Part shown: positions 40,561 through 57,800 of the stretch, one piece after another
Numbering within the stretch: the first letter of the stretch is position 1
How the letters are laid out: every line of letters starts with the position of its first letter
Assembly: GCF_900496995.4 (NCBI RefSeq)
Contig: NC_044012.1
Coordinates: 24,590,759-24,654,758, forward strand
Source of the DNA: Aquila chrysaetos chrysaetos
Taxonomy: Eukaryota > Chordata > Aves > Accipitriformes > Accipitridae
Direction of reading: 5' to 3'
Length of the DNA stretch: 64,000 nucleotides
Position numbers and translations under genes: made by a program
Notes under the pieces: generated by a model
The model's input: the letters and a program-made list of their open reading frames with translations, nothing else
Databases searched by the model: none
What the model was told of the DNA's origin: nothing

Positions 40561-41290
40561 CCGTGGGGTGTGCTCATTGGGGGGCGGGAGTGCCATTCAA
40601 AGCATGGTCCCCGCCCACCCAGCAACCTCTCTTCCTATTGGTGGTTGGCCCTTGGCTCGCCCACGGGGCAGCCCCGCTGCTTATTGGCTGGAAGCTTTGT
40701 TCATCAAGCCAGCCCGCCTCCTCCCTCTTTCCATTGATCAAACGAGGCTGTCCTTCAAGCAGGGGTTCTCGCAGCTATTGGCCAAAGGGAATGTCCATCA
40801 GGGCGTTGTTTTCCTATGGAGCGAGAAGCCTGTCCCTCAACACGAAGGCCCGCCCCCCCACCAGTCCCATTGGTCAGAAGCTCTCAAAGGTGCTTCAACC
40901 ATCTTCTCCCATTTGCTGGCAACGCTGTCACTCAGGGAGGGGGCTGCGTGCCTGCCCCGCACACCTCCGTCTGGCACGTGATGCACAACGCTCAGCCCCG
41001 TTGGTGAAGAGCCCTGTCACTCAGGCACGCCCCTACCGCTCTGCTCCCCCATTGGCTAGCCCGCCCACCAGTCCGCCATAACAAAGCCACGCCACCCATT
41101 GAGCCGCCTGGCCGCCACTCAACACGAAATCCCGCCCTCCCCAGCTCGCTTTCCTACCCCATTGGCCACGTCCCCGGCCCCCATGAACTGACAACATCCA
41201 TGCAGGGCCACCCCTCGCTGATTGGCTGACTCCAATGCCCATCAACCACCAAGGCCCACCCCCTCCGGCCTCACCGTAAATATCCAGCGG
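40420..41290. repeat. Degenerate tandem array of CCAAT-box/GC-box units, ~50 bp period
   Basis: Exact ATTGG starts at 40427, 40468, 40576, 40637, 40683, 40777, 40869, 41051, 41161 and 41221. One-base variants lie at 40520, 40733, 41000 and 41098 and a looser one at 40911, filling most of the gaps. Successive intervals are 41, 52, 56, 61, 46, 50, 44, 92, 42, 89, 51, 47, 63 and 60 bp. Units share ATTGGYNAGAAGC, then TGTCMCTCAAG, then CCCGCCC. All lie in one orientation, so CCAAT reads on the - strand, the direction of ZNF687. Confidence 0.75.
40975..40980. promoter_or_regulatory. Palindromic E-box CACGTG
   Basis: Within TGGCACGTGATG, inside the CCAAT/GC-box array. It is a possible USF/MYC/TFE3-family site; function is inferred only. 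Confidence 0.4.
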
Positions 41291-41392
41291 GCAGCAGCAG
41301 GGTACGCTGGGAGGTGGTGCAGGGGGCAGGGCTTGGGCTCTCTGGCCCCGCCCCAGACACGTGTGCAGGGGGAGCAGAGGGGAGACACCGCG

Positions 41393-41625
41393 GGGCCAGT
41401 TACCCCAGTGCAGGGGAGAGTGCGGCCCAGTCCCCCCAGTATTGGGGACTGTCAGGGCCCAGGGTCTGCCCCCCCAGTACAGGAAAGCGCCAGGGCCCAG
41501 TTCTCCCAGTACACAGGAGTCCTGGTGCCCGGTCCCCCCCACCCACTGCAGGAGATTCCCAGGGCCGGGCCCAGTTCCCCCAGTACAGGAGAAAGCGGGG
41601 GCCCAGCTGTCCCCCCAAGAGCTCA
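41393..41625. repeat. Minisatellite, ~34 bp period, seven units
   Basis: Units begin GGCCCAG (first one GGGCCAG) near 41393, 41424, 41456, 41494, 41527, 41568 and 41600 and continue CCCCCCAGTACAGGAG with substitutions. It lies just beyond the PSMD4 poly(A) site. Confidence 0.8.
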
Positions 41626-41649
41626 CCCCCACGGAGGTGCCAGGACAGA

Positions 41650-41806
41650 GACGCCCGTGGAAAGCCTTTATTGCCCCTTTCCAGCTGAACCCACCCGCCC
41701 CCTGCCCCACCAGGCGCTGCTCTGAACCGGCACCAGCCCTGGCCCCGCGGGCAGGCGGCCAACTCACCCCCAGGGCCAGTGGCAGCGAACTCCGCCCTGG
41801 CGCCCC
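41650..41806 (-). other. PSMD4: PSMD4 3' untranslated region
   Basis: A short UTR of about 155 bp; the AATAAA lies at 41672-41667 on the - strand. The right edge of the minisatellite at 41393-41625 comes within about 25 bp of the estimated cleavage site. Confidence 0.8.
41667..41672 (-). terminator. PSMD4: PSMD4 poly(A) signal AATAAA
   Basis: TTTATT on + at 41667-41672, 135 bp past the stop codon. It is the only canonical hexamer nearby. Confidence 0.8.
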
Positions 41807-48597
<6,791 letters not shown>

Positions 48598-48760
48598 CTT
48601 GCCTCCTTCCCTCAAGACCGAGCCGGATCCAACCAAACAAGCAGCCCGCCGATTGGCTCCAGTTACCGGCCAATCGCCGCTTCCCGTCTTGCGAAGTGAG
48701 TGGCGACGGGCGCGGAGCACGCCGGGAACTGTAGTCCGGAGATAGCGTGAGGGCCCCCCA
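48598..48760 (-). promoter_or_regulatory. PSMD4: PSMD4 promoter and 5'UTR
   Basis: Two CCAAT boxes in opposite orientation lie 18 bp apart (ATTGG at 48652-48656, CCAAT at 48670-48674). Upstream, the - strand reads ACTACAGTTCCC (48735-48724), close to the ZNF143/THAP11 consensus ACTACAATTCCC of housekeeping promoters. There is no TATA box. The TSS was not located. Confidence 0.65.
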
Positions 48761-48955
48761 CGGCCACTAAGCAGAGCCCTCCCCGCCCCCCGCGCCGGGA
48801 CCGTCCCCTCCCTCCACCACCGCAATGACGGGGCAGCAACAAGAAGTTTCCCCTTGGCCCCTGACCCCCACACCCACCCCCCCCCCCCCGAGGGTCCTGT
48901 GTCGTCCCCCATTCCCATTTCTCCCCCCACCCCGGACAGAGGAGGCAGGCGGGCA
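48761..48955. other. PIP5K1A-PSMD4 spacer
   Basis: About 195 bp between the PSMD4 promoter motifs and the probable 3' end of PIP5K1A. It contains a C12 run near 48880-48891 and nothing else that I can support. Confidence 0.45.
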
Positions 48956-49827
48956 GTGGGTTCAGCAGCACACCGTGTATTGCGCGTCCAAGAGACAGCA
49001 GCGTGGTTCCAACAGCAGACGAGGCCACAAGCGTTACACAGCCAAAAGGACAAGGTGGGGGGGTCACGCATGGCACGAGCTGTTCCCCGGGGACGGGGAC
49101 AGGTCTGTCCCTCCCAGGTGACACTCCCAGAGGGGGGGGTCCTGACGGTGATGGTGATGATGGTGACGCCAAGCAGGACAGGAGAGGTCCGTCCAGCCGC
49201 GCTCCATCCCATCGCCTGGCATCGAGCCGGAGGTCACAGAGGCGTCAGCTGCTCCCCGATCCCTCCCCGGTGTGGCCGGAGAAGCAAAGTCCCCTCCCCG
49301 CGCTGGAGAGACACCGCTTGGGTGTTTAAAAAACAACATGAAAACCCATCGCCTGTCACTTTGAAACACGCACACACACAAAAAGAAGCGGTTCTGAAAA
49401 CCCATTACAAAGCAGAAGTCAATATATAAATGCCACCCCACCCCCCGCCCCACCTCCCTACTCACTGAATAACTATCTCCAGGAAAAGAAAAAAAACAAC
49501 ACTTAAATACAACTTCATAAATATTAAATCATGAAAAAAATTGAGACTTGGTTTTCTTCCCTCCTGCTAAAATAAAACAAATATGGGTTAGGTGGGAAGA
49601 TAAGAAACAAGTGTCTAATATAGACAGTTACTTCAGCTACAAAGTGTAACCTGCTGGATCAAGTCAGAGGTACAGGGGAAGGAGATGGGAAGATCCAGCA
49701 GAGACGGCGCAGGTGTCCCCGAGCCGATCTTCCTCCTGCTCACGGGTCTCATCGTGACATTAATCAGTGTCGAAAGGTTTGAGAGCCCTTGAGAACCAAA
49801 CAGTTTGTGAACAGCGACTGTCCTCAC

Positions 49828-50033
49828 GCTCTGCCAACCCCCTGGGGATCCAGATACCCGGAGTAAGGCCATTCCACTTGGTCTTTCGGGGAAAAAAAAA
49901 AAAAACCAAACCAAAACAGTTTAAAAAAAAACAGCTCTGCCAACCCCCTGGGGATCCAGATACCCGGAGTAAGGCCATTCCACTTGGTCTTCCGGGGAAA
50001 AAAAAAAAAAACCAAACCAAAACAGTTTAAAAA
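49828..50033. repeat. 106 bp tandem duplication
   Basis: The segment starting GCTCTGCCAACCCCCTGGGG at 49828 recurs at 49934. The copies differ mainly by one substitution (TCTTTCGG versus TCTTCCGG) and A-run lengths. Each ends in an A13-14 run, CCAAACCAAAACAG and a second A-run. Confidence 0.9.
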
Positions 50034-50258
50034 AAAAAAATGCTTTTTCTTAAAAAAATATCAGCTTGTGTCACATCCACTTGGAAAGGTTGAAGTGGAA
50101 GGTGGGAAGAGACTTGGCTCTGAAACATCACCTAAAAAAAAAAAAAAAAAAAATCCCTTTCTACACCACTACATTCTTTGTTTCCTTAGCAATCATTGCT
50201 AATTAGTATAGAAACCCCTTGCACTATCGCAAGGGCAAGCTTTAAATTACTTTTTTTT

Positions 50259-50271
50259 ATATATATATAAA
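50259..50271. repeat. (TA)n short microsatellite
   Basis: TATATATATATAA preceded by a T-run. Confidence 0.7.
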
Positions 50272-51346
50272 AAAGAACGGAGGATTCTAACCCACCAGGA
50301 ACAGGGGGAAGAGTCACTTCATTTCTTTAAAAAAAGCATTTAGTGAAAATAACGATCAGTCCAACATCTGCTCTGAGATCTCTAGAGAAGCGTCTGCAGC
50401 CAGCATGGGCCAGGCGTCACCGCAGGGAAATGGCAGCAGAACAATCCCTCCTTTCAGCTTATTATTTTGTTTAAAACCGGACTCAAAATGCCTCATACTT
50501 TTGTGGAGGCAGAAGTCTGTCCCATTTAGGTAGGAACCTTGGTTTCACGCCGCAGGGAACACTGGTGTCAACAGCGGCTACAATACAGGCGAGATATCAA
50601 AAGGGAGCCGAGCTATAAAAACGGGAGGAGTTTTGCATGTGGTGCCCACAGCAGGACAGAGGGCAGGGGAAGGGAACGGAGCAGGCTGGGTTTGGTCCGT
50701 TTGCTTAAGAAATACTTTTAAAAAAGCACGCCCCTTACAAAGATCTCCCTTCACCTGCGACTCCCTACTTGGCGGGGAAGGAACAAAAGGGTGTTGTTTA
50801 AAAACGGGGGACAAAGCAATCCAAAACCTCCCTGACGTCTTAAAAGCTTCACACATTCAAAATGCTCCAAGCAACACAGCGCAGCACCTAGCTCTCCTTG
50901 TTGCTGTCTCAGGGCGATGCAAGATTGAAAACGGAGGAGGCTCTGGCAGCCAGGAGCGGCTGGAGGAGGAGAGGAGGTCATCCACAGTCAGTACAGCTTC
51001 TGCTCCCCCTCTCTGCCTCTCTCACATGGGATACTTGCTGGTGGAACACTGGAAAAAAAACCCTACTTATTAAAAAAAAAAAAATTACTATATTGCAAGA
51101 CTAAAAAGAAGTGATATGACTGAATTCAGAAAAACATTTAAATTAAAAACTTGTTTAAAATACAAAATAAACCCACATTGCTCTGTCGCAAACTGCCCCA
51201 ATGAGGCTCTAATGCCCGTTTCCCCCCCAGTAACTCCGACGAGTCGCCCATTCTCGCAAGGTCTGTGGCGTCAGCATCGTAAGCAGCTAACTCCCTGAAA
51301 GTCAGATCCCTTTTCCAGAGGGCTTCAGCCCACGCGGAGCAGTTCC

Positions 51347-51368
51347 TCTTCCTCCTCCTCCTCCTCCT
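51347..51368. repeat. (TCC)n microsatellite
   Basis: Seven CCT/TCC units in the putative PIP5K1A 3'UTR; the opposite strand would read as poly-Glu or poly-Arg. Confidence 0.8.
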
Positions 51369-51855
51369 GACAGCCACCTTTGCTCTCACCAGGCTTCAAA
51401 GAAAGGAGGACAGCAGGGACACAGCGGTGGGCTCTGCTCTAAGGAGACTTCCAGGTGTCCGAGGCTCAGCTGTGCTGGCTCGATCTTTGTTAATACTATC
51501 CCACTAAGTGTAGCCCAGCCTTCCAGCTTTTAGGTTTCTGTCCAGATAAGATTACTTTAAACAAAATAAAATAATAAATCAGCAACAGGGGCTGAACATT
51601 TGTCAGACTCCACAGACCACGCAGAGCACAGAACAATCTGCTTCCATTGCGGTGGTTTCGGTGTTGCTTCACTGTGAAGAGAAAAGAAGGGGAGATGCTG
51701 GGGAGGGGTCTGCCTTCCTCTGAGGAAAAGGAGCAGGAGGTGTGTCCTGCCTGGTGTCTTCTCCTAAATCTTCTCCACCCTGGGAGAGGCAGAGTCAAGG
51801 GGGCAGCTGAGTTCAGGCTTACCCTCAACCACCACCTTACATTAAAACAAGAGGG

Positions 51856-51873
51856 TCAGTGAGTATTTACCAT
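51856..51873 (-). CDS. PIP5K1A: Putative terminal coding piece of PIP5K1A (MVNTH, stop)
   Basis: Acceptor CCACGGCAG at 51874, with a pyrimidine stretch and a branch-point-like GCTGACC about 30 nt upstream. In phase 0 it gives five codons and TGA at 51858-51856, ending in TH like human EFTH. It is so short that the support is positional only. Confidence 0.4.
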   Translation of the reverse strand: MVNTH

Positions 51874-54800
51874 CTGCCGTGGGGACAGCAAGATGAGCCT
51901 GGTCAGCTTCACCCCGCATTATCTCTGCCATCAGACCCACTCTGGGCCCTCAAGAAAGGGGAATGTCTCTGCTTTGCCTCCTGCTTATCTAATTTAGGGC
52001 AGTTGGGGCAACAGATTATCACTAAGAGCACGAACAGTGCCTAGCACAAGGCAGGCTGAGCTTTCGCATACCAGAGGGGGATGAAGAACATCTGCTCCTG
52101 CTCTGGTCAACTCACACACCCCACTCAGTGCCCATGTTCCCAGCACAACTAGGGACCACATAACCCCCACAATTCTCCATCTACCTCCAGAGCCGCACTT
52201 TTCCTCCTAAACCAGGAAGTACTCACAAAGCTTATCTCAGTCTCTTGCAGGTCTTCAAGCTGCTCTCTCAGCTCTGCAGAGTGCTCAGGTACGGAAGGCC
52301 CTGGGGAGCCGCTGGGGAAACAGAAGGGGAAGACCTGTAAAGCAGTTTTTAAAAGTGAGCTGTCAATAAGTCTCATCTCCAGGGCTGCCCTGTTGTACCC
52401 AGCCAACAGAACATCCCAGCACCGCACAAAGGCATTTGTTAGGCAGGTATAATATGGAAGGCACAGGTAACACAATCCCTGCTGGGGCAGGCACCCAAAA
52501 CACCACCTAGAACATCATCCCTCCTAGTCTGACATGACTTCAGACATTAGAAACAAGGATCTTTTGTCCATCCAAGCAGCAGCATCTCTTTACAGAAGTC
52601 TTCAAGCACCTCATCAACACAGAAATGGTCCTGGGTGAAAACAGTCCAGGTACAAAGAAACCATGAAGTACCAGAGCTTACCACATCTCAGCCTTTCCAG
52701 ACACAGGCACCCTTGTTTGAAAAAGCCCCTGGCAAAACTTTAACAAACCTTTTATGCTCTGAATGTGAGCTATAGCCTGACAACAGGATATATAACACGG
52801 GCACACTAAGCACCTGAGAGGATACATCGCCAAGGAAGAAATGTGGAGCACAGAACAAGACTTGCTTTAGTCTAATAACCTGTTACCTCCCCACTTCTTT
52901 CACGATCCTACAGCTATGGGTTGCAACCTGCTGGCTGAGGAACTCCAATTCCCAGCTTGCGCCTTGCCCCACTTCCTACTGAGGACATGGCGACCACAGC
53001 CTCTCTCCTTGCCCCTTGAGCAAGAAGTCGAGACTGAGAGTGCATACTTCACCTAGGCCAAGTGGTCAGGGCTTTCCAGTGCACTGGCGACTAACAGAGG
53101 AGGCTTCAGGATTGCCTACAGACAGCATGACCTGCTCGGCCCTCCTGCAGCTAACACCCAGGGCTTGTCACAGCCTGCCTTCAGTGGTTGCCTTAATTAG
53201 CGGGGATTCAATTGCCTGTTGCTAGAGTACAGGAAGCATCAAGCTGGTCAGTCATCAGGCTACACGTCACCCCAACCAAACACCCTTGGATCAACACCAA
53301 AAATGGAATCCTCGCCAGGAAGGCATAGCTCCCTCTCTGCCTGATCATGCCTCACCTATGGACCTGGATACTCTGAGCTGCTCTGGCTTCCTCCTTCACC
53401 GAGCTCTCTAACTGGCGACTCGCTGCTTCTGACCTATGCAGAAATTAAAGGCGAGGATGCTCAGTGTTGTTTACAGCGCATATAGCCCTTGAGGTTTGTC
53501 TTAATTAGCACCAAGCAGCACTGCCCTAATGCAGGGCTGCAGGATGAATCATAGAATCATTTAGGTTGGAAAAGACCCTTAAGATCGAGTCCAACCATTA
53601 ACCTAACACTACCAGGTCCACCACTAAATTACAGTGCTTAAGAGAAAAAGAAGTGCCCCTCTCAAATAGAGGGGATCACCCTCCGGTACCCCTTGCTGCA
53701 CGATGCCGGTCAGCAGCTTCCATTCCCAGTGGCCCATGCCAACGTTTTGGTGTCCCCAACGCCAGCAAGCTTCTGCCAGAGGTTAATGACAGAGCTGGGC
53801 TGAGGACCAGGGGAATCCCAGCCTCAAGAGGGCACCCACGCCTGCACAGCATCGCTTACGCCACCACGGAGAGCACATCTTCGACACACAGGTTGCACAC
53901 CACAAACAGAGGCACGTGGCAACATTTCTGAGACAGGCGTGAGGCTGTGCTGCAAAAGAGAGACCGAGGTTGTGGTAGCACAGACAAGAGGGCCGAGCTT
54001 GTGTTCTTAAGACAGATCTGGAGCAGGCCAGATCCTGCCTTCCTCCTGTGCCCACGCTAGACGGGCAGAAGCTCTAGCTGGAGAGATTTGGGGTGAGATC
54101 ACTCCCCTTTGTACAGGACTACAGAGATTTAAGAGGTTACCTCTCCAAAGGGTGGTAAACACCCCGCTAGACTGGCTGATTCCGCAGAGAGAGGAAAAAA
54201 AAAAAAAACCACCTTTTTAAATCCATTCAACAAGTTATGTTGTTATAAATCAACAATCCACAAATCACTTTCATCCTTTTCAGGGTTTGCAGAGCTTTAC
54301 AGATCTCCCAAGGCCGCAAAAGTGGATTTAAGCCTCTGACAACAGGTCTGATGCAGGAAGCCCAGATCTCAAGGCCCTGCATAGGAGAAAACACTGGTTT
54401 GTTCTCCTTCCTGGATTTCCTTACCACCGTCTGGCACTGGCACACGGTTTTACAGGCTATTGACAAAGGGTAACCACTTGCTTAAGTGCCCACAGGGTAC
54501 AGTAAGCAGTGTGCTCTGCTCCAGAGGTGCCTGGGGCAAACACAGATCAGGCTTTGCATCTGGTGAACCTCTTGGGACTCAACCCAGTTGTGCAGCAGGT
54601 TTGATCTTACCTACCAGAATCTGTGCTTTTACCAAGAATGGTGCTCAGCGCCACGTGGGGTAAGGAGGACACCATCCTGAGAGGTTTTACCATTGAGCCT
54701 TACAGCAGACAGCCACATTAAGGACTGCTGAGCCTTGGCCAGGGACATACTGCGTTACAGCACTGCAATGTAGGAGTGACCTGACTGTACACCACCTCTG

Positions 54801-57800
54801 TAACCACCGGCCAGTGACAAGTGTGACGCCAAATCCCAGGGTAAGCCTCACTGAGCACAGCCTCTAGAGAGCAGAATGTTTCAGGCAGTCTCGTTCCTCC
54901 CCTCACCTAGACAGGAAGATGCCAGGAGCTGCTCTAGTCAAATCCTTTGCTGAGCTGTCAGCTTTATGCACTTGTACGCCCACTGACCTACGTAGAGATT
55001 GAAGGAGAGACACCCGTGGTTAAGTAAGTAAAAAGAACACCTCAGGCATGCTGACATACTGGAAAGGAGCAGCTCTGGTTTAGGATCCCTACCAAGAAGT
55101 TTCCATGTTTTACAGAAGGAGTAAGAGGTGGTAATCACAGGTGCACCTTGTTCTCCTGCAGCTCAGAAGAGAGCAGGCACTTCTATCAGTGCCACTGAGT
55201 AGGCAGTGGCTCAGGAATGGGGAAGATGGTTTCTGATCGCTTCCAAGAAGAGAAGTTAGTACCTCAGAACAACTTCTACAAAAGGGATCATCCTCTGACC
55301 ACAGCTCCTCCTCATCCCTGCTAGTCTTACCACTTCAGCAAGAAATAAAACATTCAAAGGCAGACACCAGCTCCCTCAGGGCTCTCCATGCATTTCAGCT
55401 TCTGAGACATTTTGAACCACACCTGCACACACCCTGCAGCCTCCTTTCCTGAGGAGTTGTAGGAGCTCAATGCTAACCCAATCAGTAAGTTGCAAGAGAG
55501 CCCAACCCTCTGAAAAGAGCAGCCAGAAGGTCATCTTCAGCATCACTGATCATCACATTAATGCTCTTCACATACACTTTGGCAGTCGCACTTTCACCAA
55601 CTCACTTTAATTAGCACAATTACCCCAACTCCAGAACAAAGCCATTAAATACAGAACACATAAGGAACTAAAAGCCACTGGGACCCCCGAACAGCCCAAG
55701 CAGAAGACGCAAGATCATGTCATCTGTAAGGGACTGCACGCAGGAACAGCGAGACAACCCTCCCCCCTCACACATGCTTGAACCGACAGCAGTGAGCTTG
55801 CTCCACAGCACACGGACCACTCAAACAGGTATTTCTGTAAGCGTGCCAAAAACCAAAACATCCATAAAGCAGCACAAAGTCCTCCCATGGCTCACGAACC
55901 TGACTTGCAGGAGTCACTGGCCTGCCATGCGCCAAACCAGCAATGGTCTTACCTATTTGCGGGCGAGTTGAGGCCTCCACTGCCCAAAGAAGAAGTGGAC
56001 AGGGTTGTTGCGATGGAATCACTGTTAGCTTCGTCTACCGGCAGGGTCCTGGGCAGGAGATCTGGGCGACCAAGGTGGGAACCTGAGTTGAAGCACAGAC
56101 TGTTCCATCTGATCCCCAACAAGTGGGATCGTGTGGCACGAGCTCCCACATTAGCCAGGGATCAGGATCCGTGCTGGATCCCACCCAAGACATCTAAGAC
56201 GCTCAAGCCCTGAAGAACCAGCCCTGCATGCAGCTCTCTGTTCCAAGTCCAAGCCTCCACACGACTGCCTAGCCCAGCTTCTCCCCTGATGCAAACTCCA
56301 GGGGCACGAGCTGTTAGGAAGAGACCAGGCACACGGGACTGCCACGCAACCACATCCCAGGGGGAGCATGGGCCACACTGGATGCTTGGACAAGGCTGAA
56401 AAATCCCACAGAGATGCATGAGCTAACAATTTCCCACCTCCACAACCCGGTCTAATCCTGCTTGTGGCCTTTACTGAAATGTGAGGTTTATCATCCTGCC
56501 CTGCATTTGTTGCAACAGAATACTTGGAAAGAGCCGAGCATTTCAAGGGCTCGCTGCTCCTCCAGGCTTTCTCATGGTGCTCTCAAAGGCCATTCGGTGT
56601 GTATGAGTTTTTGTCCCCATCTGGTTTCTTGCACCCACAACCCCAGAAAACAGGACCTCCCCTGGCAAGACCACAAAACAACATGGACGTGTCTTGCACC
56701 ACTCAGGAGGCAGCAAGCTTCAATCAGACAAATACAAGCCGAACTTCTCTAGGTTTTTTTTGTTTGGTTGGGTGTTTTTTTTTCGCCCAGGCACCAACCT
56801 TGCTCTACATCCACCTCTGTCGTTACTTGTGCTTTTGTCTCGCATGACATGTGTGACTGGGAAGGCACTCCTCCTTGACAGCTCCGCCGAGGAACTGTTG
56901 TGCCAGACCGGCTCTTCTTAGAAGGCGATGGCTTTACTTAAAGACAAAAACCAAGAAAGCACTTTTCTAACACGTTCAGGAAGGAGTAAAAAACCCAATG
57001 CAGCAACTTTCCAGTAAGAGTCTGGCATGAGGGCTGTGCCCTGAAGGAACAAGCTGATGGATGAAACAGTTCCTATAAAGTCACATCTGTGAGGCAAGAA
57101 CAATCTAGGAGGAAGGAAGGGGTGACACAGCACAACAGACTTCCTAAAGCTCTTGCATGCTTTCGTCCACCTTCCCAAACCACAGCTGCTGAGCAGGGAG
57201 AAGCCAGAAACCATAGTAATTGCCAAGGGTACAGCTGCATGGAGGTACTTACATGGTATTTTCTTGAATGCTGTGTTGCACATGAACCGCTGGAACCTTT
57301 CAGCATAGAAGCTGGGTCTGTGCACAGATACAGTGTCCTAGAAGTCCAAGGGACAAACATTAACATGTGAATCTGAATTAATTAAGTGATCAAGGTTGAC
57401 ATGAGCTTCCCTCAGGCTGTTAGCCTTGAAACACAAGCTATGTTGGACTAGGAACAGTCAGGGATTCTCAGAGTTGCTCTCATTAGCAGCTGTGAGAAGC
57501 ACATTAGCTACAAGCAGTAGGCATTATATACAAAGCAATCAATGCTTGTTAATGAACAAGTAGATGGCCAGCATTAACAAAACCAACATTTTTGAGAGTA
57601 CCTAGAAAGTAATACTTCTATATAAGAGGGCAAACACACACACACCTTATATATCCAGGATGCCCAGAAGGAGCAGGGACAACAGGCACAGTTTAAAAAG
57701 ATGCTGGTATTACTGCTAAACAAGTTAAAAAGGGATGTTTTCTACTTACCCCATCATGTACCAGGGCCTTCCAAGAGTGCTCCAGCTTCTTGACAAATCT

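Larger units (their letters stand above)
48956..51855 (-). other. PIP5K1A: Probable PIP5K1A 3' untranslated region
   Basis: AT-richer sequence without exons between the putative stop and the PSMD4 promoter. No canonical AATAAA was seen near the left end; AATACA at 48981-48976 is a variant candidate. It contains the 106 bp duplication and many A-runs (U-runs in the mRNA). Confidence 0.4.

Noticed and set aside
40346-40981. 211-codon + strand frame across the CCAAT array
   Set aside because: It crosses a CpG-island promoter and degenerate repeat; the translation is Arg/Ala/Pro-rich with no domain.
51330-51389. Glu-rich frame (EEEEEEEE then a stop) on the - strand, considered as an alternative PIP5K1A tail
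   Set aside because: It is produced by a (TCC)n microsatellite, there is no convincing acceptor, and the [11 protein letters not shown] exon followed by MVNTH fits the human end better.
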